Position numbers and translations under genes: made by a program
NCBI RefSeq assembly: GCF_025244845.1
Contig: NZ_CP104264.1
Location: 868,001-932,000, forward strand
DNA length: 64,000 nt
Source of the DNA: Arthrobacter sp. zg-Y1171
Lineage (GTDB): Bacteria > Actinomycetota > Actinomycetes > Actinomycetales > Micrococcaceae
Direction: 5' to 3'
Notes under the pieces: generated by a model
What the model was told of the DNA's origin: nothing
Seen by the model: the letters and a program-made list of their open reading frames with translations, nothing else
The model's database searches: none
Shown: positions 1-8,199 of the stretch, piece by piece
Layout of the letters: the number at the start of each line of letters is the position of its first letter
Position numbering within the stretch: position 1 is the stretch's first letter

Positions 1-1320
1 CTCGCGGCGGCCGAGGAGTCCCTGCGGCCGGACCAGCAGGACAAGAATCATGATGACCAGGGCGCCGACGTATTTCAGGTCCGCCTCCAGCCAGAGGGTG
101 GAAATCTCGACGAAGAGACCCACAAGGACGGAACCGACCAGCGCCCCGAATACCGTGCCGAGGCCGCCGAGGGTCACTCCGGCGAAGATCAGCAGCAGGA
201 TCTGCTGGCCCATGTTGAAGGAAACGCCCGGACGGTAGTACGCCCAGAGGATGCCGCCCATGGCGGCAAGGGCTCCGCCGATGACCCAGACGAGCCGGAT
301 GACCCGGTCCACGTCAATGCCCGACGCCGCGGCCAGGGCGGGGTTGTCCGCCACTGCCCGGGTGGCCTTGCCGATCCGGGTGCGCAGCAGCAGGAGCGCG
401 ACCACCAGGATGACGGCCAGGCTGACGATCAGGGACACCAGGGTATTCCGGGGGATGGAGACGGGGCCGAGTTCCAATATCGGGCTCTGGGAGCCCGGCA
501 GCTGCTGGGTGCCGCCGCCAAAGAAGAACAGCACGGTGTAGCGGACCGCCACGGCCAGGCCGATGCTGACGATCATCATGGGCACCAAACCGGTGCCGCG
601 GCGGCGCAGCGGTTTCCAGATCCCGGCGTCCTGCACGTAGCCAAAGGCCGCACCGCCCACTACCGCCAGTGGAAGAGCGGCCCAGAGCGGCATGCCCAGA
701 GAGGCGAAGGCGAAGGCCAGGACGGCGCCCAGGGTCACCATCTCGCCATGGGCGAAGTTGGTCAGGCCGGTGGTGCCGAAGATCAGCGAGAGGCCGACGG
801 CGCTCAGCGCCAGCAGGAGCCCGAAGCTCAGGCCCGCCACGGCACGCTCGAGAAGCAGGGATCCGAAGCTTTCCTCCTGCAGCACAATGCCTTCACCCAG
901 CAGGAACAGCGTGGTGATGTTGGTGGTGTTGGCGAAGGTCACGGTGCGCGGGTTCTGCTGGCCTTCCGCCAGGGCGACGCCCTCCGGAAGCGTTGATTCG
1001 TCCAGCTCCACTTCATACGCGCCCTGCTGCGGGACGCCGATGGACCAGGAGCCGTTTGCCCCGGTGACGGCTTCGCCCTCGTATCCGTTGCCGTTCGCGG
1101 TGATTTTCACCCCCTCGAGCGGAGTGCCCGCATTCTTGATGACGCCGCTGATCCGGTCGCGGTAGTCCGCCCCGGAGGCAGGACTGGTGGCTGATGGCGA
1201 GGCATCAGACGTTGCAGTTGTTGCAGACGCGGCTGGAGCCGCGAGCAGCAGGGCAGCAAACATTGCCGCCACGGCCGCCAGCATCCCCAGATAACGGGTC
1301 AGCGCCGATGTTCTTACCAA
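1..1320 (-). CDS. LivH-type ABC transporter permease with fused N-terminal extracellular domain (3' end cut by window edge)
   Basis: This is an inner-membrane permease of the branched-chain amino acid/urea ABC transporter family. I read it from TTG at 1320, which has GGAGG nine bases upstream; ATG at 1284 is an in-frame alternative. Residues 7-33 form a signal peptide or first membrane helix. About residues 50-125 look like a carboxypeptidase-regulatory-type beta-sandwich (ISGVIKNAGTPLEGVKITANG). The permease follows, with the LivH hallmark GLSLIFGTTGLTNFAHGEM. The last visible residues, RPQGLLGRR, are typical of the family's C-terminus, so only a few codons are missing. The partner permease, ATPases and binding protein would lie to the left. 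The substrate (amino acids, urea or amides) cannot be decided here. Confidence 0.85.
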   Translation of the reverse strand, partial: MVRTSALTRYLGMLAAVAAMFAALLLAAPAASATTATSDASPSATSPASGADYRDRISGVIKNAGTPLEGVKITANGNGYEGEAVTGANGSWSIGVPQQGAYEVELDESTLPEGVALAEGQQNPRTVTFANTTNITTLFLLGEGIVLQEESFGSLLLERAVAGLSFGLLLALSAVGLSLIFGTTGLTNFAHGEMVTLGAVLAFAFASLGMPLWAALPLAVVGGAAFGYVQDAGIWKPLRRRGTGLVPMMIVSIGLAVAVRYTVLFFFGGGTQQLPGSQSPILELGPVSIPRNTLVSLIVSLAVILVVALLLLRTRIGKATRAVADNPALAAASGIDVDRVIRLVWVIGGALAAMGGILWAYYRPGVSFNMGQQILLLIFAGVTLGGLGTVFGALVGSVLVGLFVEISTLWLEADLKYVGALVIMILVLLVRPQGLLGRRE

Positions 1321-1629
1321 GTTTTGAAACCTCCACGCAGGGCTGCGGAACCGAGGGAACGGCGCGCAGGCGGGCAGATGTGACACAGGTCACCGATTGG
1401 AGAACATGCTACCCACAGAATGTTTCAGGCAATGACCTTTCTCCCGGCGTGCATGTCGCAATCGAGTAACGACTCCGTTGCGGCAACGCAAGCGAAGCCT
1501 TCCCCCGAGGGGACCCGCGGTACCAAACCGTTACCGCCAGGCAGCGGTTTCGCGGGAATCCGCCGCCCCCCGTGCTCGTTGTACTTGGTAGGCTGGGCTG
1601 AAACAGCCCCCAGATGGAGGACAGATTCA
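1321..1629. other. Divergent intergenic region
   Basis: This 309-base gap separates the leftward permease from the rightward BI-1 gene. It holds a Crp/GlxR-like site (1379-1394) and presumably both promoters. A TAGGCT element upstream of the BI-1 gene could be its -10, but no matching -35 is clear. I see no additional gene. Confidence 0.6.
1379..1394. promoter_or_regulatory. Crp/GlxR-like operator
   Basis: TGTGACACAGGTCACC matches TGTGA-N6-TCACa at all but the last base. It lies 59 bases upstream of the permease start, a place consistent with cAMP-dependent control of an uptake system in actinobacteria. Which divergent gene it controls is inferred, not shown. Confidence 0.5.
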
Positions 1630-2472
1630 ATGGCACTTGGCGGAAATCCGGTATTCAACGGAAAAAACTTCCGTTCCCAGACCCGCGGCGGTACCGCAAC
1701 GGGCTCCCTGGCAACAGACAACAGCTACATGACCCCGCAGCAGCTGCAGGATCTTTACACGGCCCCTTCGGCGAAGCCGTCCGACATGGGCCGCATGACC
1801 TATGACGACGTGATCATGAAGACGGTGTTCTGCCTGGCGATGGTCCTGGTGGGTGCCGCCGTTCCGACCTTCCTGCTGCCGGGAATGGGCAGCGGACTGA
1901 TGATCCTGGGCGCCCTGGGCGGTTTCGTCCTGGGCCTGGTGAACTCCTTCAAGCGTGAGCCGGTTCCCGCACTGATCCTGGCCTACGCCTTCCTTGAAGG
2001 TATGTTCCTCGGCGGTCTGACCGCTGTCCTGGACAACATGTACCCGGGCGTCGGCCTTCAGGCAGTGCTCGGCACGCTGGCAGTCTTCGCGGTCACCCTC
2101 GTGCTGTTCCGCAGCGGCAAGGTGCGCGCGACTCCCAAGGCCGTCCGTTTCTTTATGATCGCCATCATCGGCTACGCGGTCTTCTCGCTGCTCAACGTCG
2201 GCCTGATGATCTTCGGCGGCGTGCAGGACCCGTGGGGCCTGCGGGGCAGCGTGGAGATCTTCGGGATTCCCCTGGGCGTCTTCATCGGCGTCCTGGCCAT
2301 CGGCCTGGCAGCGTTCTCGCTCATCATGGACTTCACGTCCATTGAGCAGGGCGTCAAGGCCGGCACCCCCGAGCGTTACTCCTGGACCGCTGCGTTCGGC
2401 CTGACCGTGACGCTGGTGTGGCTGTACGTGGAGATCATCCGTCTCCTGTCGATTCTCCGAGGCAACGACTAG
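1630..2472 (+). CDS. Bax inhibitor-1 / YccA family membrane protein
   Basis: This 280-residue protein has a polar N-terminal tail of about 55 residues followed by about seven hydrophobic segments, and matches the actinobacterial BI-1/YccA branch (FNGKNF near the N-terminus, YDDVIMKT before the first helix, TIM-like tail SWTAAFGLTVTLVWLYVEIIRLL). The family is implicated in membrane protein quality control or cation leak; its role in actinobacteria is unknown. The ATG at 1630 is chosen because GGAGG sits just upstream; an upstream in-frame extension to 1420 has no such support. It is monocistronic, with a strong hairpin after the stop. Confidence 0.85.
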   Translation: MALGGNPVFNGKNFRSQTRGGTATGSLATDNSYMTPQQLQDLYTAPSAKPSDMGRMTYDDVIMKTVFCLAMVLVGAAVPTFLLPGMGSGLMILGALGGFVLGLVNSFKREPVPALILAYAFLEGMFLGGLTAVLDNMYPGVGLQAVLGTLAVFAVTLVLFRSGKVRATPKAVRFFMIAIIGYAVFSLLNVGLMIFGGVQDPWGLRGSVEIFGIPLGVFIGVLAIGLAAFSLIMDFTSIEQGVKAGTPERYSWTAAFGLTVTLVWLYVEIIRLLSILRGND

Positions 2473-2505
2473 ACGTTCCCGGCAACGACACATCGGTAGC
2501 ACTCC

Positions 2506-2540
2506 CGGAAGGACCGCAGGCAATGCCTGCGGTCCTTCCG
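2506..2540 (+). terminator. Hairpin terminator after BI-1 gene
   Basis: A perfect 17-bp inverted repeat (2506-2522 against 2524-2540) begins 34 bases after the stop codon. There is no long T-run, but it is GC-rich and placed as a terminator should be. Confidence 0.7.
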
Positions 2541-2620
2541 CCGTTTAAGGCGCTGGACTCTGGGCACCCTCCGCATACGGACGTAGCATGGCCGCTGGGG
2601 GACCGGGAAAGGGGGCTTCG

Positions 2621-3331
2621 ATGGCCGAATCTGAGCGGCAGCCGGTGGTCGAGGAGCTCGTTGCCGCCCTGTTAGCCGGGTCGGATACCGAGGTATTCCT
2701 GTCCGTTGCCGCCGGGATCGCTGCCCGACGGCTGGGCCTGTCTGCACCGGACGGCTGTTCGATCGCCGTGGAACGCAGCCGGCGGCCGCTGCTCAGCGTC
2801 CGGACCCCGGGGTTACCGGCAGTCCGGGCGGAGCATGGTCCCGGCAGCCCGGGCGGAACCGTGCTGGGCGGCGGGCCCGACGTCGTGGTGACGGACCTGG
2901 CCGCGGAGCAGCGATGGCCGGGGCTGGCCGAGGCCGCCGCTAACGGAATCCGGTCGGTTGCCGCCGTCGCCCTGCCGCTGGAGGGGGACCGCGGGGTCCT
3001 CAGCTGCTTTTCGCCGCGGACGCACGCGTTCGGCCCGGGCGAGGTTGCCGGTGTGCGTGCCGTTGCCGCCGAAACAGCCAAGGTCCTCCGGCTGGCCCTG
3101 CAGATCGATGCGCAGGCGAACCGGGCGGCGAATCTCCAGGCCGCCCTGGAATCGCGGACGGTGGTGGACCTGGCAGCGGGCATCATCATGGGGCAGAACG
3201 GCTGCAGCCAGCAGGCTGCCATCGACATCCTCCGCAGTGTCTCGAACAGCCGCAACATCAAAATCCGCAATGTCGCAGCAGGCGTGGTGGCTGCCGTCAG
3301 CGACCGGGTCAACACACATTTTGATGAGTGA
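2621..3331 (+). CDS. GAF-ANTAR domain regulator
   Basis: This 236-residue cytoplasmic protein combines a GAF-like sensor (about residues 20-160) with a C-terminal ANTAR RNA-binding domain (about 171-228; ESRTVVDLAAGIIMGQNGCSQQAAIDIL). ANTAR proteins bind paired hairpins in nascent RNA and block termination. The ATG at 2621 is preferred over ATG 2588 because AAAGGGGG lies before it. The signal sensed by the GAF domain and the RNA targets are unknown; I saw no obvious dual-hexaloop target next to the gene. It follows the BI-1 terminator and is probably transcribed separately. Confidence 0.85.
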   Translation: MAESERQPVVEELVAALLAGSDTEVFLSVAAGIAARRLGLSAPDGCSIAVERSRRPLLSVRTPGLPAVRAEHGPGSPGGTVLGGGPDVVVTDLAAEQRWPGLAEAAANGIRSVAAVALPLEGDRGVLSCFSPRTHAFGPGEVAGVRAVAAETAKVLRLALQIDAQANRAANLQAALESRTVVDLAAGIIMGQNGCSQQAAIDILRSVSNSRNIKIRNVAAGVVAAVSDRVNTHFDE

Positions 3332-3361
3332 CCGCCGGGCGCACGGGTAAGATCGGATGGC

Positions 3362-4348
3362 ATGAACGCAACCGGCAGCGAACCGGGAGAGGCCGGCCCG
3401 GCCACCGGTGCACAATACGAAATCAGCCGCGGCAAGGCCCGCGCCGTCATCGCCTCCCTGGCCGGCGCGCTGCGCCGGTACACGGTAGACGGGGTTGACC
3501 TGGTGCAGACGTATCCGGACAACGCCATACCCCCGTCCGCCAACGGGGTGCTGCTGGCGCCCTGGCCCAACCGGACGGCGGACGGACGCTGGACCCTGGC
3601 GGGGAAGACGCAGCAGCTGGACATCACCGAGCCCTCCCGCGGGCACGCCAGCCACGGACTGCTGCGCAATACCGGTTACACGGTCCGGGAACAGGTGCCG
3701 GGCGCCGTGGAACTCAGCGCGGAGATCTTCCCGCAGCACGGGTATCCCTTCCACCTCGTGCACCGGGCGCGCTACAGCCTGGACGACGACGGCGGCCTGC
3801 GGGTGCAGCAAAGCCTGACGAATGCGGGCGCAGCGGCCGCTCCCGTTGCCCTCGGCGCCCATCCCTTCCTGCGGCTCGGCGATGTACCGACCGAAGACCT
3901 GGTGCTCACAGTGTCCGCCTCCACCGTGCTGACCGTTGATGAGCGGCTCATTCCCAATGGGCGGCGGGAACCAGCCGGAGCAGCGGACCTCCGCGGCGGG
4001 GCCCGGGTAGGGGATCTGGCACTGGACAACGCCTACACGGACCTTTCGTTCGATGAGGCAGCCCCCGGCACGCACCGGCATACGCTCACCGCGCCGGACG
4101 GACGAAGCGTGAGTCTCTGGACCGGAGCCGAATGCGGTTATGTCCACGTTTTCGTCACCGACACATTCCCCGGGCAGCGCCGCGCGGTGGCCCTAGAACC
4201 GATGACTGCTCCGGCCAACGCGCTGAATTCGGGGGAGGGGCTGGCGTGGCTGCCCCCGGGGCAGGTCTTCTCCGCCCGCTGGGGCATCCGCGCCGAGCTG
4301 GCCCCGGCGGCAGGGGACAGCAGTGCTCGAGGTAACAGCGGAGGATAG
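3362..4348 (+). CDS. Aldose 1-epimerase family protein (GalM-like)
   Basis: This 328-residue protein belongs to the galactose mutarotase superfamily, which interconverts alpha and beta anomers of sugars. The expected histidines and acid are visible: ASHGLLRNTG, LGAHPFLRLG and, near the C-terminus, LEPMTAPANAL. The ATG is preceded by TAAGAT eight bases upstream (3348-3353), so it may be leaderless. No sugar-catabolic gene is adjacent, so the physiological sugar cannot be named. Confidence 0.85.
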   Translation: MNATGSEPGEAGPATGAQYEISRGKARAVIASLAGALRRYTVDGVDLVQTYPDNAIPPSANGVLLAPWPNRTADGRWTLAGKTQQLDITEPSRGHASHGLLRNTGYTVREQVPGAVELSAEIFPQHGYPFHLVHRARYSLDDDGGLRVQQSLTNAGAAAAPVALGAHPFLRLGDVPTEDLVLTVSASTVLTVDERLIPNGRREPAGAADLRGGARVGDLALDNAYTDLSFDEAAPGTHRHTLTAPDGRSVSLWTGAECGYVHVFVTDTFPGQRRAVALEPMTAPANALNSGEGLAWLPPGQVFSARWGIRAELAPAAGDSSARGNSGG

Positions 4349-4396
4349 GCACGTAAAGGGGGTCCGGGCCCAAGCCCGGTATGGAAAGATGGCCCC

Positions 4397-5629
4397 ATGA
4401 AACCCCATGCACGCCGCACATCGGCGCCCCGCGCGCTGCAGGCTGCGGCGGCGAATTCCAACCGGAACAACGACGAGGTCCCTTTCGCCCTGCGGGTCAG
4501 TGCCGCCTGGGCCTGGCGCCTCGGCATTGTCCTGATTGTCGGCGCCGGGCTTGTCTGGATCCTCAGCCATTTCTCGCTGCTGATCATTCCGCTGATGATC
4601 GCCGCCCTGCTGGCCGGGCTGTTGTCGCCGGTTTCGAGTTGGCTGCGGCGCAACCGGCTTCCCGGCGGCCTGTCGGTTGCCGTGACCATCGTGGCCTTCC
4701 TCGGCGTCGTTATCGCTGCCCTGACGTTGGTGGGACGGCAGCTTGCCCTCGGGTTCCGGGATCTCTGGGGTGAAACCCTTGCAGGGGTCCGCCAGATCCA
4801 GGGCTGGCTGTCCGACGGCCCGCTGAACATCACTGCAGGTGACATGGACTCGTTGTTCAACGAAGCCACCACCACGCTGCAGGACAATTCGGCCAACATC
4901 CTCTCCGGTGCCCTGAGCGTGGGCAGCAGCGCCGGCCACTTCGCCGCCGGCATCCTGCTGACCCTCTTCGCCTTGGTTTTCTTCCTGCTGGACGGCCGCC
5001 GGATCTGGGAGTTCACTTCCGGACTGCTGCCGCGCCGGGCACGGCCCGCCGCCTACGGAGCCGGCATCCACGGCTGGGAATCCATGGTCAACTACGTGCG
5101 GGTGCAGGTGGTGGTGGCACTCATCGATGCCATCGGCATAGGCGGCGGCGCAGCCCTCATCGGTGTTCCGCTCGCCCTGCCCCTCGCGGTTTTGGTGTTC
5201 CTGGGCTCGTTCGTTCCGTTGGTAGGTGCGTTTGTCACCGGCTTCGTGGCCGTCCTGCTGGCGTTGGTGGCCAACGGCGGAGTCAACGCGCTGATCATGC
5301 TGGGCATCGTCCTGCTGGTACAGCAACTGGAATCCCACATCCTCCAGCCGCTGGTCATGGGCAGGGCCGTCTCCCTCCACCCCCTGGCCGTGATCCTGGC
5401 AGTCACGGGCGGCACCCTCGCCGCGGGGGTCCCCGGGGCCCTGTTTTCAGTGCCGCTGCTGGCCATCCTCAACACGATGGTCCGTTACATAGCGGCCCGC
5501 GGCTGGGAGGACGACCCGGCCATGGAACCGGAGGGGGAAGAGGACGACGACGGCGATAACCCTGTGCCGGAGGAAAACGGTTCCGGCACGGAGGACACGT
5601 CGGCTACACAGGAAGAGCGCCGCCCATGA
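4397..5629 (+). CDS. AI-2E family transporter (PerM-like membrane protein)
   Basis: A 410-residue multi-pass protein. Hydrophobic segments occupy roughly residues 35-110 and 190-370, separated by an extracellular loop, the usual PerM/AI-2E layout. The conserved C-terminal half is present (LESHILQPLVMGRAVSLHPLAVILAVTGGTLAAGVPGALFSVPLLAILN). The last 45 residues are acidic and disordered. Family members export various small solutes or act as Na+/H+ antiporters; AI-2 transport should not be assumed. Its stop overlaps the ilvA start by four bases (ATGA), so the two are translationally coupled. Confidence 0.88.
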   Translation: MKPHARRTSAPRALQAAAANSNRNNDEVPFALRVSAAWAWRLGIVLIVGAGLVWILSHFSLLIIPLMIAALLAGLLSPVSSWLRRNRLPGGLSVAVTIVAFLGVVIAALTLVGRQLALGFRDLWGETLAGVRQIQGWLSDGPLNITAGDMDSLFNEATTTLQDNSANILSGALSVGSSAGHFAAGILLTLFALVFFLLDGRRIWEFTSGLLPRRARPAAYGAGIHGWESMVNYVRVQVVVALIDAIGIGGGAALIGVPLALPLAVLVFLGSFVPLVGAFVTGFVAVLLALVANGGVNALIMLGIVLLVQQLESHILQPLVMGRAVSLHPLAVILAVTGGTLAAGVPGALFSVPLLAILNTMVRYIAARGWEDDPAMEPEGEEDDDGDNPVPEENGSGTEDTSATQEERRP

Positions 5630-6867
5630 CCGATCTGTCGCAGTTGCCCGTCACCCTGGATGACATCCGGGCAGCGGCAAAGCTCCTCGACGGAGTTATT
5701 GCCCACACCCCCGTCGAGTCATCACGGGCGCTGGCCCGCGAAACCGGTTCACCGGTGTACCTCAAATGCGAAAACCTCCAGCGGGCAGGGTCATTCAAAG
5801 TACGCGGCGCCTACGTCCGCATGGCCAAGCTGTCCCCTGCGGAGAAAGCCCGGGGAGTGGTGGCTGCCTCTGCCGGCAACCATGCGCAGGGCGTGGCCGT
5901 AGCTGCGGCGCGCCTGGGCATTTCCGCCCGGATCTATATGCCGCAGGGAGTGGCGCTGCCCAAGCTGGCTGCCACCCGGGGACACGGCGCGGAAGTCATC
6001 CTTCACGGCCATACCGTCGACGAGGCCCTGGCCGAGGCCCAGCGGTACGCCGACCAAACGGGCGCCGTCTTTGTCCACCCGTTCGACAACGTGGATGTGG
6101 TGGCCGGACAGGGGACCATCGGCCTTGAGCTCCTGGACCAGATACCGGACCTGGACACCGTGCTGATGGGGGTGGGAGGCGGCGGCCTGCTCGCCGGCGT
6201 CGCTGTCGCGATCAAGTCGCGGGCACGGGAACTTGGCCGTGAGATCCGGATCATCGGGGTGCAGGCGGAAAACGCAGCCTCCTATCCGCCCTCGCTGGCC
6301 GCTGACGCGCTGGTACCCCTCACCAGGGTCAGCACCATCGCGGACGGCATTGCCGTCGGCCGGCCCGGACAACTGCCCTTTTCAATCATCCGCGAGCTGG
6401 TGGACGATGTGGTGACCGTGAGCGAGGATGCCCTTGCCCGTGCACTGATTTTCCTCCTCGAGCGTGCCAAGATGGTCGTGGAACCGGCCGGGGCCGTGGG
6501 AGTGGCTGCGTTGATGGAAGGGAAGATAGATAATCCCGGAAATACGGCGGTAATCCTGTCCGGCGGCAACATCGACCCGATGCTGATGCTGAAGGTCATC
6601 CAGCGGGGACTGGCGGCTGCGGGCCGTTACCTGGTGGTCCGCATCCTCCTTGACGACCGTCCGGGGTCGCTGGCGACCATCTCGCGGATCATCGCGGAAG
6701 CGGACGCCAACGTCACTGGAGTGGACCACACAAGGGTAGGAGGATCAATCAGCATGGGAGACGTAGCGATCACCATCAACATGGAAACAAAGGGGCACGA
6801 GCACTGCGAACTGGTGCTGAAGAACCTGCGTACTGTTGGTTTCCAACCCGTCGTACTGGCCGGTTAA
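5626..6867 (+). CDS. ilvA: Threonine ammonia-lyase (threonine deaminase)
   Basis: This PLP enzyme converts L-threonine to 2-oxobutanoate and ammonia, the first step toward isoleucine. The 413 residues contain the Schiff-base lysine in GSFKVRGAY (Lys58), the phosphate-binding glycine loop MGVGGGGLLAG, and a single C-terminal ACT-like domain (about 333-413, RILLDDRPGSLATISRIIAEA) expected to bind a regulatory amino acid. The length suits the short actinobacterial form rather than the two-ACT E. coli IlvA. It overlaps the upstream AI-2E gene and is three bases from the rhomboid gene, so the three probably form an operon. Confidence 0.92.
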   Translation: MTDLSQLPVTLDDIRAAAKLLDGVIAHTPVESSRALARETGSPVYLKCENLQRAGSFKVRGAYVRMAKLSPAEKARGVVAASAGNHAQGVAVAAARLGISARIYMPQGVALPKLAATRGHGAEVILHGHTVDEALAEAQRYADQTGAVFVHPFDNVDVVAGQGTIGLELLDQIPDLDTVLMGVGGGGLLAGVAVAIKSRARELGREIRIIGVQAENAASYPPSLAADALVPLTRVSTIADGIAVGRPGQLPFSIIRELVDDVVTVSEDALARALIFLLERAKMVVEPAGAVGVAALMEGKIDNPGNTAVILSGGNIDPMLMLKVIQRGLAAAGRYLVVRILLDDRPGSLATISRIIAEADANVTGVDHTRVGGSISMGDVAITINMETKGHEHCELVLKNLRTVGFQPVVLAG

Positions 6868-6870
6868 GCC

Positions 6871-7452
6871 ATGTTTGCCTCTCGTGCACGCACCGCACTG
6901 GCCGGGTCGCTCCTGTTCGCCGCCGTGCTCTGGGCGGTCTACCTGCTCACGCTGCTCTTCAAGCCGGTCCTCTTCCCGCTGCTGGGAATCCTGCCGAGGC
7001 AGCTTGAGGGGCTCGACGGCGTGGTGTTCGCCCCGTTGCTCCACGCCGGGACGTCCCATCTCCTGGGCAACACCCTGCCCCTGATCGTCTTTTCATTCCT
7101 GACGCTGCTGGAAGGGGTGCGGCGTTTTGTTTCGGTGCTGGCCATCTCCTGGCTGTGCTCGGGCATCGGAGTCTGGCTGTTCGGCAGCGGGCTGACCGTA
7201 GGCGTCTCCGGCGTGGTGTTCGGATTATTCGCGTATCTGATCGTCCGCGGCTTCTACAACCGCAACACTGGCCAGATCCTGCTCAGCGCCGTGCTGTTCC
7301 TGGTGTACGGATCAATTCTCTGGGGCCTTTTCCCCACTGCACTGGGCGTTTCCTGGCAGGCGCACCTGTTCGGGGCAGCGGGCGGCGTGCTGGCCGCCGT
7401 CGTGCTGCGGCATGACCGCCGCGCACCAACGCAAAAGCGGGCCCTCCCGTAG
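6871..7452 (+). CDS. Rhomboid family intramembrane serine protease
   Basis: A 193-residue protein with six predicted membrane segments. Catalytic residues are visible: Ser113 in GVSG and His165 in WQAHLFGAAGG; the LHAGTSHLLGN motif (His58, His63, Asn67) forms the oxyanion region. It should cleave membrane-anchored substrates within the bilayer; none can be assigned. It starts three bases after ilvA and ends just before a hairpin shared with greA. Confidence 0.9.
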   Translation: MFASRARTALAGSLLFAAVLWAVYLLTLLFKPVLFPLLGILPRQLEGLDGVVFAPLLHAGTSHLLGNTLPLIVFSFLTLLEGVRRFVSVLAISWLCSGIGVWLFGSGLTVGVSGVVFGLFAYLIVRGFYNRNTGQILLSAVLFLVYGSILWGLFPTALGVSWQAHLFGAAGGVLAAVVLRHDRRAPTQKRALP

Positions 7453-7462
7453 GAGAGCCCGC
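7437..7462. terminator. Bidirectional hairpin between rhomboid gene and greA
   Basis: GCGGGC and GCCCGC flank an inner CTCC/GGAG stem with a CGTA loop. It lies over the rhomboid stop codon and 22 bases from the greA stop, and can serve both convergent genes. Confidence 0.55.
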
Positions 7463-7483
7463 CGCCACTGAACCGCGGAAAAC

Positions 7484-7975
7484 CTAGCCGGTGTAGGGCT
7501 TGGCGGAGATGATCTCGACGGTGATGTTCTTGCCGTTCGGCGCGGTGTAGGTAGTGCTGTCCCCGGCCTTGAGGCCCTGGATGGACGCACCCAGCGCGGA
7601 CTTTTCGCTGTAGACGTCGATGTTGCCGTCGCCGGCGATCTCGCGGCTGCCCAGCAGGAAGGTCTCCACGTCGCCGGCGACGCGGGCTTCCACCAGCATG
7701 CCCGGCTCTACGACGCCGTCGTCGGCCGGAGATTCACCAACCTGTGCACTTTCAAGGAGCTGCGTCAGCTGCCGGATCCGGGCCTCAGCCTTGCCCTGTT
7801 CCTCTTTGGCTGCGTGGTAGCCGCCGTTTTCCTTGAGGTCGCCCTCGGACCGTGCCTGCTCGATGCGGGCAACGATTTCCGTCCGACCGGGGCCGGACAG
7901 GTGATCCAGTTCCGCCTTCAGGCGGTCGTAAGACTCCTGCGTGAGCCAGGCGACAGATGCGCTGTTGGTTGACAC
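7484..7975 (-). CDS. greA: Transcription elongation factor GreA
   Basis: GreA reactivates backtracked RNA polymerase by stimulating transcript cleavage. The 163-residue product has an N-terminal coiled coil (about 8-80) with the acidic tip segment and the family motif RSEGDLKENGGYHAAKEEQG, then a C-terminal FKBP-like domain. The GTG at 7975 is chosen because AAGGAG stands six bases upstream and this gives the usual family length; the reading frame runs on upstream without a better start. A good promoter and a folded leader of about 160 bases precede it. Confidence 0.93.
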   Translation of the reverse strand: MSTNSASVAWLTQESYDRLKAELDHLSGPGRTEIVARIEQARSEGDLKENGGYHAAKEEQGKAEARIRQLTQLLESAQVGESPADDGVVEPGMLVEARVAGDVETFLLGSREIAGDGNIDVYSEKSALGASIQGLKAGDSTTYTAPNGKNITVEIISAKPYTG

Positions 7976-8062
7976 GGGTATCTCCTTATATAAACGTCCG
8001 GGCCATCGATTGGTCCGGCATGGCTGAATGCCCGCCGGCCGGATTGGCCTGACAAGCAAAGA

Positions 8063-8128
8063 CCCCGCCGGGCGGAGACCAACTGGTTTGGAATGTCTAC
8101 CAAAGACCAGCCGGACACCTGGGCGGGG
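8063..8128 (-). other. Structured 5' leader of greA
   Basis: On the greA strand, CCCCGCC (8122-8128) can pair with GGCGGGG (8063-8069), enclosing a second stem formed by CTGG/CCAG (8107-8110 with 8083-8086) and TTTGG/CCAAA (8100-8104 with 8087-8091) with an 8-base loop. TCTTTGCTT follows the outer stem, so it could act as an attenuator or produce a short RNA. Folding is by eye only. Confidence 0.5.
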
Positions 8129-8144
8129 CATGTCGTAAGTTCCC

Positions 8145-8173
8145 ATAGTAGTTTGCCCGCGCACATAACCCAA
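8145..8173 (-). promoter_or_regulatory. greA promoter
   Basis: On the minus strand TTGGGT (8168-8173) and TACTAT (8145-8150) are separated by exactly 17 bases. Predicted start of transcription is near 8138, giving a leader of about 160 bases. Confidence 0.7.
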
Positions 8174-8199
8174 TATGCGGGACGGAACGTCTTAGGGGG

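Noticed and set aside
1627..2523. Long minus-strand reading frame antisense to the BI-1 gene (298 codons)
   Set aside because: Composition is His/Gln/Glu-rich as expected from the reverse frame of a high-GC gene; no recognisable domain, and the plus-strand protein is clear.
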